NCBI GenBank assembly: GCA_963779055.1
Contig: CAVZWN010000004.1
Coordinates: forward strand, 434,001 to 498,000
Direction: 5' to 3'
DNA length: 64,000 nt
Origin: Sulfurimicrobium sp963779055
Lineage (GTDB): Bacteria; Pseudomonadota; Gammaproteobacteria; Burkholderiales; Sulfuricellaceae
In this document: positions 25,831-34,934 of the stretch, in pieces
How positions within the stretch are numbered: position 1 is the first letter of the stretch
How the letters are laid out: each line of letters begins with the position of its first letter
Position numbers and translations under genes: made by a program
The notes under the pieces: model-generated
The model's database searches: none
Seen by the model: the letters and a program-made list of their open reading frames with translations, nothing else
Told to the model about the DNA's origin: nothing

Positions 25831-27351
25831 TCAATCTTCCTCGTTCAGGTTCAGATCGAGCTGACGATTGGCCAGACCGGCTCCGGGCGCTTTGGGCCTG
25901 CCGCGCGCGGCCTCGATCTCGGCGAGGTATTCCGGCGTGATGTCGCCAGTGATGTATTCGCCATTGAAGCAGGAAGTGTCGAAGTGAGTAATGGCCTTGC
26001 GCGCTGCGCGCACGTCCTCGACCAGCGCATCGATATCCTGATAGATCACCGCATCGGCACCAATTTCCTGTGCAATTTCTTCATCCGTGCGGCCGGTAGC
26101 CAGCAATTCGGCGCGGGTGGGCATGTCGATGCCGTAGACATTGGGAAAGCGTACCGGCGGCGCAGCAGAAGCGAAATACACCTTGTTCGCACCGGCTTCG
26201 CGCGCCATCTGCACGATCTGCTTGCTGGTGGTGCCGCGCACGATGGAATCGTCCACCAGCAGCACGTTCTTGCCCTGGAATTCGATACCGATCGCGTTGA
26301 GCTTCTGGCGCACCGACTTCTTGCGCAGCGACTGGCCCGGCATGATGAAAGTGCGGCCGATATAGCGGTTCTTGATAAACCCTTCGCGGTAAGGCACATT
26401 GAGGTGATTCGCCAGTTGCAGGGCGCTGGGCCGGCTGGTGTCCGGAATGGGGATCACCACGTCGATATCCAGCTCGCCAAACTGGTTCCTGATTTTATCT
26501 GCCAGGCTGACGCCCATGCGCAGGCGGGTTTCATACACCGAAATACCGTCGATGACCGAATCCGGACGCGCCAGATAGACATACTCGAAGATGCAGGGGT
26601 TGAGCGTGCTGGATTCTGCACACTGCTGGCTGAAAAAGTTGCCGCTTTCATCGATCAGAATGGCCTCGCCAGGCTCAACATCCCGAACCAGCCTGTAGCC
26701 CAGCACATCCAGGGCGACGCTTTCGGAGGCCACCAGATATTCCGGGCCATTTTCCGTTTCGGAACGGCCCACCACCAGCGGACGGATGCCGTGCGGGTCG
26801 CGAAAGGCCACCAGTCCATAGCCGGAAATCATCGCCACCACGGCATAAGCCCCCTTGCAGCGGCGATGCACCCCGGCCACCGCCTTGAAAATGGCTTCAG
26901 GGTCCAGCTGATCCTTGTAGGTGCTGGCATGCAGTTCATGCGCCAGCACATTGAGCAGCACTTCCGAATCGGAAGTGGTGTTGATATGGCGCAGATCGAG
27001 GCGGTAGAGGTCCTGGCGCAACTGGTCCGCATTGGTCAGGTTGCCGTTGTGCGCCAGCACGATGCCAAAGGGAGAATTGACGTAGAAAGGCTGGGCTTCC
27101 GCAGACGAAAATGCATCACCGGCGGTAGGGTAGCGCACGTGGGCAATCCCCATGTTCCCCAGCAGGGAGCGCATGTTGCGGGTGCGGAAGACATCCGCGA
27201 CCAGGCCATTGGCCTTGTGCATGTGAAATGTGCTGCCGTCGCTGGTCACGATACCCGCAGCATCCTGGCCGCGATGCTGCAACACCAGCAGGCCATCGTA
27301 AAGCAGCTGGTTGACCTGGGTTTTAGCGACTATACCGAGAATTCCGCACAT
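25831..27351 (-). CDS. purF: Amidophosphoribosyltransferase
   Basis: A 506-aa enzyme catalysing the first committed step of purine synthesis (PRPP plus glutamine to phosphoribosylamine). The N-terminal glutaminase nucleophile is Cys2 (MCGILGIVAK). The phosphoribosyltransferase PRPP loop is VLLVDDSIVRGTTSKQI. Segments FGIVLAHNGNLTNA and RDPHGIRPLVVGR confirm the family. There are no Fe-S ligand cysteines at the C-terminus, so it is the E. coli type. It follows cvpA by 22 bp, as in E. coli. Confidence 0.97.
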   Translation of the reverse strand: MCGILGIVAKTQVNQLLYDGLLVLQHRGQDAAGIVTSDGSTFHMHKANGLVADVFRTRNMRSLLGNMGIAHVRYPTAGDAFSSAEAQPFYVNSPFGIVLAHNGNLTNADQLRQDLYRLDLRHINTTSDSEVLLNVLAHELHASTYKDQLDPEAIFKAVAGVHRRCKGAYAVVAMISGYGLVAFRDPHGIRPLVVGRSETENGPEYLVASESVALDVLGYRLVRDVEPGEAILIDESGNFFSQQCAESSTLNPCIFEYVYLARPDSVIDGISVYETRLRMGVSLADKIRNQFGELDIDVVIPIPDTSRPSALQLANHLNVPYREGFIKNRYIGRTFIMPGQSLRKKSVRQKLNAIGIEFQGKNVLLVDDSIVRGTTSKQIVQMAREAGANKVYFASAAPPVRFPNVYGIDMPTRAELLATGRTDEEIAQEIGADAVIYQDIDALVEDVRAARKAITHFDTSCFNGEYITGDITPEYLAEIEAARGRPKAPGAGLANRQLDLNLNEED

Positions 27352-27373
27352 GGTTTGGAGCCTATTTCAGGAG

Positions 27374-27865
27374 TTATTCGTAACTGAGCCGTTTGGCAAA
27401 ATCATCCGGCAGCCAGACCCTGGCCTTCAGGGTCAATGCTTCCAGTGGCGCACTGAACATTGCATCGCGCCAGAACTGCTGGCGTGGCAGGGAAGTCAGT
27501 CCGGACAGCAGCACCAGCACCATCACGATCAGCACGCCGCGCGCAAATCCAAAAAATGCGCCGAGTCCGCGATCGAAAGTACCCAGCCCCACGGTCTTGA
27601 CCAGTTCCGACAATGCAATGGCAAACAAACTCATCAATAGCAATATGACCAGAAACAGAATGACAAACGCCGCCAGCAGTTTCAAAGGCTCGCCCGGAAT
27701 CGCTTCCGGCAACTGCGCTGCCAGCCACACGCCGTAGGTATTGGCCACCAGAAAGGCCGCCACCCAGGAAGCCAGTGCGAGGACTTCACGCACCGCGCCG
27801 CGCATTACGCTCAACAGGATGGAAAGCCCGACAACCAGCAAAACCGTGTAATCGAAAACTGTCAT
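27374..27865 (-). CDS. cvpA: CvpA-family inner-membrane protein
   Basis: A 163-aa membrane protein with four likely helices: residues 4-20 (DYTVLLVVGLSILLSV), 26-45, 62-85 (LLAAFVILFLVILLLMSLFA) and 103-125 (AFFGFARGVLIVMVLVLLSG). MRGAVREVLALASWVAAF and GTFDRGLGAFFGFARGV are signature segments of CvpA. It is needed for colicin V production and for envelope homeostasis in E. coli. It sits between dedD and purF as in many Proteobacteria. Confidence 0.93.
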   Translation of the reverse strand: MTVFDYTVLLVVGLSILLSVMRGAVREVLALASWVAAFLVANTYGVWLAAQLPEAIPGEPLKLLAAFVILFLVILLLMSLFAIALSELVKTVGLGTFDRGLGAFFGFARGVLIVMVLVLLSGLTSLPRQQFWRDAMFSAPLEALTLKARVWLPDDFAKRLSYE

Positions 27866-27882
27866 TCAGCTTTAAGGAAAAA

Positions 27883-28527
27883 TCATTTTTTCTCTGCCAC
27901 CATACCGTCCTGGATGCCAGCCGCCTTGAGCTTGACCAGCGCATGCTCTGCATCCTGGCGGCTGGGGTAGGGTCCGGCGCGAACCGCTGTTTTCTCGCCC
28001 GCAGGTGATTTGATTTTTTCCACGTAAAACTTGACACCGAGCTCTTTCAGCCTGGCCTGCCGCTGCCTGGCATTGGCCTCACCCTGAAACGCACCGAGCA
28101 GAACCACGTAGCTGTTGCCGCCATGCTGAGGCTCGACCACTTTGGTTTTTTCGGCAGGTGCAGGAGGCTTTTCTACGGGCTTCACTTCTTTTATGGCAGG
28201 GGCCGGCTTGGGCTTGGGTTCAGCCATTTTTTTCTCTTCTGCAACAGGCTTTTCAGGCTTGGCAGCGGAATTAACAGGCGGCAAGTCCGCCACAGGGGCT
28301 GGGCTGGTTTGTACGGGGGCAGGTGCCGCCTTGAAAGGGGCGTCCGTATCCTGCGGGGATGGAATGGTGATGGCGATGTCCTGCCCCACTGGCTTAGGCT
28401 CGTCATCGAGCACCATGGGGAGCACCGTGACCATCAGGACAACCAGCGTGATCGCGCCGATCAGACGACGGCGGGCACGCTTGCGAAGTTGAATTTCTTC
28501 AACGGTAGGGGAAGGCTGGTTTGCCAT
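27883..28527 (-). CDS. dedD: SPOR-domain inner-membrane protein (DedD-like)
   Basis: A 214-aa protein: a short basic N-terminus, one membrane helix (LIGAITLVVLMVTVLPMVL, about residues 22-40), a long Pro/Lys/Ala-rich linker (residues 70-135) and a C-terminal SPOR domain (YVVLLGAFQGEANARQRQAR, VKFYVEKIKS, AGPYPSRQDAEHALVKLK). SPOR domains bind denuded peptidoglycan at the division site. Its place between folC and cvpA matches dedD. It is separated by 17 bp from folC and is probably co-transcribed. Confidence 0.92.
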   Translation of the reverse strand: MANQPSPTVEEIQLRKRARRRLIGAITLVVLMVTVLPMVLDDEPKPVGQDIAITIPSPQDTDAPFKAAPAPVQTSPAPVADLPPVNSAAKPEKPVAEEKKMAEPKPKPAPAIKEVKPVEKPPAPAEKTKVVEPQHGGNSYVVLLGAFQGEANARQRQARLKELGVKFYVEKIKSPAGEKTAVRAGPYPSRQDAEHALVKLKAAGIQDGMVAEKK

Positions 28528-28544
28528 TCAGTCTTAGCACTCGT

Positions 28545-29846
28545 TTATGAACAAATAGGCATACGTTGTTGCATGACTTCAGCTACGGTGTGGAATGAAC
28601 CGAAGGCCACGATTCTATCATCTTCACCCGCAATTTGGCAGGCATGGCGATACGCTGCAGCAATATCCGGGAACACTTCATATGGAAAACCGGAGACATG
28701 CGCAGCGCAAGTGCTCGCGTCCATTCCGCGTGGTTGATTGATCCCGGACACCAGCCAAAGATCGACCACGTCCTTCATCTGCGCGACCACTCCGCTGATA
28801 TCCTTGTCGGCCAGCATGGCAAAGATCGCAATCGTCCTGCCGCCCCGCGCCATCTGGCGCAAATTGGCCGCCAGCGCCCTTGCTGCATGCGGGTTGTGGG
28901 CCACGTCAAGAATCAAGACGGGCCGCCCCGGCAGCACCTGAAAGCGCCCTGGGACCGTCGCCTCCAGCAGGCCGCGGCGAATGTCGTCAGGCGTCACGGG
29001 GAGCCTCTCCCTGAGCGCTTCCAGCCCGGCAATGCAGGCGCTGGCGTTATCCAGCTGAAAAGCCCCGCGCAAGGCTGGAAACGGCAGGCTCAGATGCCAA
29101 CCCTCATGGCTTGCGAACTGCCACTGCGAAGACCCGGGATGCGCGACAAAATCCTTGCCGATGACTTTCAGATCAGCGCCAATTTGTGCGGCATGATCGA
29201 GCAGACGCTGCGGTGGGCTGGAGTCCGCGCATATGGCAGGCCTCCCGGCCCGGAAAATACCGGCTTTTTCCCAGCCGATGCTTTCCCGGTTATCGCCCAG
29301 ATAATCCATGTGATCAAGATCCACACTGGTCACAATGGCGCAGTCAGCATCAAAGGTATTCACTGCATCGAGCCGCCCGCCCAGACCCACTTCCAGAATA
29401 GCCACATCGACCTGTTGCTGCTGGAAAATCCACATGGCGGCCAGCGTGCCGAACTCGAAATAACTCAGCGAAATATCGCCGCGCACACCTTCGATTGCGG
29501 CAAAGGCTTCGCATAGCGCCTGGTCACCACTTTCCTGTGCTGCAATTCGCACGCGCTCGTTGTAACGCAGCAGATGCGGGGATGTATAAAGACCCGTTTT
29601 GTAACCGGCTGAAGCCAGAACAGCTTCGAGCATGGCGCAGGTAGAACCCTTGCCGTTGGTTCCTCCCACGGTAATGACTGGGAATAAAGGCTGGAGTTGC
29701 AAGCGTTGCCTGACCTGACTGACGCGCTCCAGCCCCAACTCGATGGTTTTCGGATGCAATTGCTCAAGATACGCCAACCACCCGGGCAATGAACGCTCCG
29801 GGCTGGCATCTTCGGATTGAGGCATACCTACAGACAGGTCAGACAT
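28545..29846 (-). CDS. folC: Dihydrofolate synthase/folylpolyglutamate synthase
   Basis: A 433-aa Mur-ligase-family enzyme that adds glutamate to dihydropteroate and folates. The ATP loop is FPVITVGGTNGKGSTCAML; other motifs are GLYTSPHLLRYNERVRI and AILEVGLGGRLDAVN, with SVDLDHMDYLGDNRESIGWEKAGIF shortened here as LDHMDYLGDNRESI. The LDVAHNPHAARAL segment binds the ribose. The start was chosen at ATG 29846 (MSDLSVG), as an earlier ATG at 29861 would give more overlap with the accD 3' region. Confidence 0.95.
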   Translation of the reverse strand: MSDLSVGMPQSEDASPERSLPGWLAYLEQLHPKTIELGLERVSQVRQRLQLQPLFPVITVGGTNGKGSTCAMLEAVLASAGYKTGLYTSPHLLRYNERVRIAAQESGDQALCEAFAAIEGVRGDISLSYFEFGTLAAMWIFQQQQVDVAILEVGLGGRLDAVNTFDADCAIVTSVDLDHMDYLGDNRESIGWEKAGIFRAGRPAICADSSPPQRLLDHAAQIGADLKVIGKDFVAHPGSSQWQFASHEGWHLSLPFPALRGAFQLDNASACIAGLEALRERLPVTPDDIRRGLLEATVPGRFQVLPGRPVLILDVAHNPHAARALAANLRQMARGGRTIAIFAMLADKDISGVVAQMKDVVDLWLVSGINQPRGMDASTCAAHVSGFPYEVFPDIAAAYRHACQIAGEDDRIVAFGSFHTVAEVMQQRMPICS

Positions 29847-29866
29847 GGCCTCGCTTATCACCCGGC

Positions 29867-30736
29867 TCAGGCCGCAACAGGCATCCGCGACATCATGGTG
29901 AGCAGACTGGCAAGCCGGTCGCGCATCTGGCGGCGGTCGACAATCAGGTCCACAGCGCCATGCTCGACCAGGAATTCGGCACGCTGGAAGCCATCAGGCA
30001 AGGTTTCGCGCACCGTTTGCTCGATCACGCGCGGCCCGGCAAAGCCGATCAGCGCATTGGGCTCGGCCACGATGATGTCGCCAAGCATGGCAAAACTGGC
30101 CGACACGCCCCCCATGGTGGGATCGGTGAGAATTGAAATGAACGGCAGACCGGCATCGCCCAGTCTGGCCAGCGCCGCACTGGTCTTGGCCATTTGCATC
30201 AGGGACAGCAGGCCTTCCTGCATGCGCGCACCGCCGCTGGCAGAGATGCATATGAAGGGCAATTGCTTTTCCAGGCACACATCCACACCACGGACGAAAC
30301 GCTCGCCCACCACCGAGCCCATGGAGCCACCCATGAATTTGAATTCAAAAGCAGCCGCAACAAGAGGAACATTCTTGACGCTGCCCTGCATCACCACCAG
30401 CGCATCCGTCTCTCCGGTATCCCGCTTGGCATCCGTAAGGCGCTCGGTATAACGCTTGCTGTCCTTGAATTTCAGGGTATCGACCGGGATCACGCTGGCG
30501 CCGATTTCCTGGCGCCCTTCGGCATCCAGCAGAAAATGCAGCCTGGTGCGGGCAGAAATACGATAGTGATGGCCGCATTTCGGACATACCTCAAGGTTCT
30601 TTTCCAGATCAGTCCGGTACAGCACCGATTCGCAGGTCGGGCATTTGCTCCACAGCCCTTCGGGTACGGATTTCTTGTTCTCGCTGCTGATCTTGCGCTT
30701 GATCTTGGGGGGCAGAAGTTTCTCGAACCAGCTCAT
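29867..30736 (-). CDS. accD: Acetyl-CoA carboxylase carboxyltransferase beta subunit
   Basis: A 289-aa subunit that transfers the carboxyl group from biotin to acetyl-CoA, the first step of fatty-acid synthesis. The N-terminal zinc ribbon is CPTCESVLYRTDLEKN followed by CPKCGHHY (Cys4). The crotonase-like core has FKFMGGSMGSVVGERFVRG, ISASGGARMQEGLLSLMQM and FAGPRVIEQTVRETLP. It lies between trpA and folC as in many Proteobacteria. AccA and the BCCP/biotin carboxylase genes are not in the window. Confidence 0.97.
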   Translation of the reverse strand: MSWFEKLLPPKIKRKISSENKKSVPEGLWSKCPTCESVLYRTDLEKNLEVCPKCGHHYRISARTRLHFLLDAEGRQEIGASVIPVDTLKFKDSKRYTERLTDAKRDTGETDALVVMQGSVKNVPLVAAAFEFKFMGGSMGSVVGERFVRGVDVCLEKQLPFICISASGGARMQEGLLSLMQMAKTSAALARLGDAGLPFISILTDPTMGGVSASFAMLGDIIVAEPNALIGFAGPRVIEQTVRETLPDGFQRAEFLVEHGAVDLIVDRRQMRDRLASLLTMMSRMPVAA

Positions 30737-30812
30737 GATTTATCCTTTTTGCTATTGGCTATCCGTGTTCAGATGTCAGCACTACGCATAACAACTTAAA
30801 GCAGGCAGCAGA

Positions 30813-31613
30813 TTACTTGGCATCCATGGCAGTACGGATACCCTTGACCAGAGTAAATACGTTTTGCGCCACGGCATCTGCCGGTGAATTTTCGATTTCC
30901 TGCACGATACGGCTGCCAATCACCACTGCATCGGCAAACTGGGCCACCGCTCTGGCGGTTTCGCCATCACGGATACCAAATCCGACGCCGACCGGCAGGC
31001 TGGCCGCAGCCTGGATAAGCGGGATCTTGCGACCGACTTCCTGCAAATCCAGATTTGCCGAGCCCGTCACACCTTTGAGTGAAACATAGTAAATAAAGCC
31101 CCGTGCAAGCTTTGCCACCAACTGGAAACGCTTGTCGGGCGTGGTGGGCGAAAGCAGGAAAATCATGTCGATATCGCGCTGCTGCAAGGCGGCAGCCAGC
31201 CCGGCACATTCTTCCGGCGGGTAATCCACCGTCAATACGCCATCCACACCCGCATCGCCAGCCTCCCGTGCGAACTGTTCATAGCCCATGGCCTCGATCG
31301 GATTGGCATAGCCCATCAGCACCACCGGAGTCGCCGGGTTGGTTTTGCGAAATTCGGCCACCATTGCCAGGACATCCCTGAGCCCGACGCCATGCTTCAG
31401 CGCACGCTCGCTGGCGCGCTGGATGGTGGGCCCATCCGCCATGGGGTCGGAAAACGGCACACCCAGCTCGAGAATATCCGCACCCGCCTCGACCAGCTTG
31501 TGCATCAGAGGCACCGTATGGGCAGGAGAAGGATCACCGGCGGTGATGAAGGGGATCAGGGCTTTTTTAGCCTGACCTTGAAGAGTCTTGAAAGTAGCTG
31601 CTATGCGTGACAT
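30813..31613 (-). CDS. trpA: Tryptophan synthase alpha subunit
   Basis: A 266-aa TIM-barrel enzyme that cleaves indole-3-glycerol phosphate to indole. The catalytic Glu is in ILELGVPFSDPMADGPTIQ, the Asp in DGVLTVDYPPEEC, and the phosphate site is VGFGIRDGETARAV. It follows trpB with a 13-bp gap. TrpA and TrpB form the alpha2-beta2 complex with an indole tunnel. The 76-bp gap to accD holds nothing obvious. Confidence 0.97.
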   Translation of the reverse strand: MSRIAATFKTLQGQAKKALIPFITAGDPSPAHTVPLMHKLVEAGADILELGVPFSDPMADGPTIQRASERALKHGVGLRDVLAMVAEFRKTNPATPVVLMGYANPIEAMGYEQFAREAGDAGVDGVLTVDYPPEECAGLAAALQQRDIDMIFLLSPTTPDKRFQLVAKLARGFIYYVSLKGVTGSANLDLQEVGRKIPLIQAAASLPVGVGFGIRDGETARAVAQFADAVVIGSRIVQEIENSPADAVAQNVFTLVKGIRTAMDAK

Positions 31614-31626
31614 GAAAATTCCGTTG

Positions 31627-32827
<1,201 letters not shown>

Positions 32828-33448
32828 TTATCTACACTCCTTGCGTACTTCCCGCATGAACGCGGCAATTCTGGCCGCATCCTTGATGCCTTTGCTGGCC
32901 TCGACGCCACTCGATACATCCACTGCCCAGGGCCTGACCCGTTCGATGGCAGCGCTGACATTGGCCGGATCAAGGCCGCCAGAAAGAATTACAGGCAACG
33001 GCAAAGCCTCCGGAATCAGTCCCCAGTCGAAGGATTCTCCGGTGCCCCCGGCCTTGCCTTCGACAAAGGCATCCAGCAGCAGGCCCCTGGCACCACGGAA
33101 ACGAATTGCGTATTGTACCAAATCCACCCCGGGTTTGACGCGCACCGCCTTGAGATAGGGCACGCCAAAACTGCCACAGAATTCGGGGGTTTCATCGCCA
33201 TGAAATTGCAGCATATCCAGACGCAGCGCACGCAGCACCGACTCGACTTCGGCCGCGGCCGGATTGACGAACAGGCCCACGGTTGTGACAAATGGCGGCA
33301 ATTCAGCGGCAATGGCGGCAGCCTGTGCAGGTGAAACATGGCGCGGGCTGGGCGGATAGAAAACCAGGCCGACCGCATCGGCGCCTTGCTGTGCCGCAAC
33401 GATGCCATCTTCGATACGGGTAATGCCACAGATTTTAGAGCGGGTCAT
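32828..33448 (-). CDS. trpF: Phosphoribosylanthranilate isomerase
   Basis: A 206-aa TIM-barrel isomerase of tryptophan synthesis. The catalytic Cys is in SKICGITRIEDGI, the Asp in LLLDAFVEGKAGGTGESFDW (shared motif), and the phosphate site is ILSGGLDPANVSAAI with AVDVSSGVEASKGIKD. It directly adjoins trpB (one base apart), so trpF-B-A are one operon. TrpC, D, E and G are elsewhere, as is usual in Betaproteobacteria. Confidence 0.97.
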   Translation of the reverse strand: MTRSKICGITRIEDGIVAAQQGADAVGLVFYPPSPRHVSPAQAAAIAAELPPFVTTVGLFVNPAAAEVESVLRALRLDMLQFHGDETPEFCGSFGVPYLKAVRVKPGVDLVQYAIRFRGARGLLLDAFVEGKAGGTGESFDWGLIPEALPLPVILSGGLDPANVSAAIERVRPWAVDVSSGVEASKGIKDAARIAAFMREVRKECR

Positions 33449-33452
33449 GGGC

Positions 33453-34253
33453 TTACTTCTGCAGATCGGGTGCGGGGAAGCATTCTAGCATCCGGCCCGA
33501 CTTGGGCAAATTCCATTTCGGGTCGTAATCCACACCCGAAAAATACAGTCCGTCCGGAGAGAATGTCGGCGCGGCACGTGTTCGGTCCGCATGCTGCAGC
33601 AGCTCGGCTACCCATTCCGGGGGGTATTTACCCTTGCCCACATACACCAGGCAACCCACGATGTTGCGCACCATGTGATGAAGAAAACCGTTGGCAGCAA
33701 GGTCGAATATCAGCATATCGCCCTGGCGCGTTACCGTGAGCTGGCGCAAATTCCTGACTGGAGATTTTGCCTGGCAACTTGAAGCACGGAAGGCGGAAAA
33801 ATCATGTTCACCCAGCAGGTAATTTGCCCCCTCGTGCATGGATTCCAGATCGAGCGGCGCATGGAACCACCCCACTTTTCCGGCAGACAGGCCCGGACGG
33901 ACCGGGTGGTTGAGCAACAGGTAGCGATAGCAGCGCCCCTGAGCGGAAAACCGGGCATGAAAATCATCCGCCACCTGCTGTGCCCACAATATGCTGATAC
34001 TGTCCGGCAGCAATGCGTTGCAACCGCGCACCCAGGCCGACTCGGGGCGGGTTGCCGCCGTTTCAAAATGGACGACCTGAGCCAGCGCATGCACGCCGGT
34101 ATCGGTACGGCCAGCTGCGTGCACCCGGACCGGCCCACCTGCAATTTTGGCCAGAGCATGCTCCAGTGCATCCTGTATGCCGCAACGCTCAGGCTGGCTC
34201 TGCCAGCCGCAAAAATGACGGCCATCGTACTCCAGGCCCAGCGCAATCTTCAC
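33453..34253 (-). CDS. truA: tRNA pseudouridine(38-40) synthase TruA
   Basis: A 266-aa enzyme forming pseudouridine at tRNA positions 38-40. The catalytic Asp is in AAGRTDTGVHALAQVVHFE. Other family segments are YDGRHFCGWQSQP, FHARFSAQGRCYRYLLLN and NGFLHHMVRNIVGCLVYVG. I chose GTG 34253 (VKIALGLEYDG) because this GTG overlaps the upstream stop (GTGA) and matches the usual TruA N-terminus. Position between the EcfT-like gene and trpF is typical for Betaproteobacteria. Confidence 0.94.
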   Translation of the reverse strand: MKIALGLEYDGRHFCGWQSQPERCGIQDALEHALAKIAGGPVRVHAAGRTDTGVHALAQVVHFETAATRPESAWVRGCNALLPDSISILWAQQVADDFHARFSAQGRCYRYLLLNHPVRPGLSAGKVGWFHAPLDLESMHEGANYLLGEHDFSAFRASSCQAKSPVRNLRQLTVTRQGDMLIFDLAANGFLHHMVRNIVGCLVYVGKGKYPPEWVAELLQHADRTRAAPTFSPDGLYFSGVDYDPKWNLPKSGRMLECFPAPDLQK

Positions 34254-34873
34254 CACAAACCCAGCCCGAGAAAGAGTCCAGAAAGCATCAGAACCAGAAT
34301 GTCTCGCCATGTAAACCCAGGCAATTCGAGCGCAATTTCGGCGGCAACAACCGGAGCAGGGACAAACGCCGTGCGCAGGTCATTCCACCATTCCCGGGCA
34401 TTGCGCCGAGGTTGCTGTTCAGCATATTGAAGCGTAAGCCAGAGACGCACAGCAACCCTGTCGGCATCGAGCCCAACGGCCCGAAATGGCTGCAACAGGA
34501 CATAAAGGCCACTCAGCAGGCTCTCCCGCGGGCAGGATCGCATCAACAACCCCAGCGCGAGCAACAGCAAAAGAAGGCGCCATGCCTGTATTGCCCCCCC
34601 GTGCATACCCTGGAACGAGGGGCTAAACGTCCCCAGCACCGGGAACAAGGCATCGCCCGGCGTAGCAAACGAATAGACCAGCAGCAGCGAAAGCAGCAGC
34701 CACCGGGCGCGACGCACCATGAGCAGCGCTTCTGGGTTGCGTCCGGCCAGCAACAGCGCAACCGCAACGACAGAGAGCAGTCCCAGAAGGGCGGTCCCTG
34801 AACCTTGAACTGCTAGCGCGAATCCGAGCCAAAGCAGAATCTTGGTGGCAGGGTGAAAATGTGAAATAGTCAT
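34250..34873 (-). CDS. CbiQ/EcfT-like membrane protein
   Basis: A 207-aa membrane protein of the CbiQ/EcfT type (energy-coupling factor transporter subunit). It has five or so hydrophobic segments: FHPATKILLWLGFALAVQ, TALLGLLSVVAVALLLAG, ARWLLLSLLLVYSFATP, AWRLLLLLLALGLLMRS and WRDILVLMLSGLFLGLGLW. No EcfA ATPase or substrate subunit is adjacent, so its transport role is uncertain. I used ATG 34873; an earlier in-frame ATG at 34918 falls in the fimV terminator. The stop overlaps truA. Confidence 0.8.
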   Translation of the reverse strand: MTISHFHPATKILLWLGFALAVQGSGTALLGLLSVVAVALLLAGRNPEALLMVRRARWLLLSLLLVYSFATPGDALFPVLGTFSPSFQGMHGGAIQAWRLLLLLLALGLLMRSCPRESLLSGLYVLLQPFRAVGLDADRVAVRLWLTLQYAEQQPRRNAREWWNDLRTAFVPAPVVAAEIALELPGFTWRDILVLMLSGLFLGLGLW

Positions 34874-34887
34874 AATCCAGAAATAAA

Positions 34888-34918
34888 AAGCCCCCCACGG
34901 GCATACCGTGGAGGGCAT
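34888..34918 (-). terminator. Rho-independent terminator downstream of fimV
   Basis: On the minus strand GCCCTCCACGG and CCGTGGGGGGC form a stem with a TATGC loop, followed by TTTTTATTT. It lies 17 bp after the fimV stop. Confidence 0.78.
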
Positions 34919-34934
34919 TTTACAGAAACCTGCC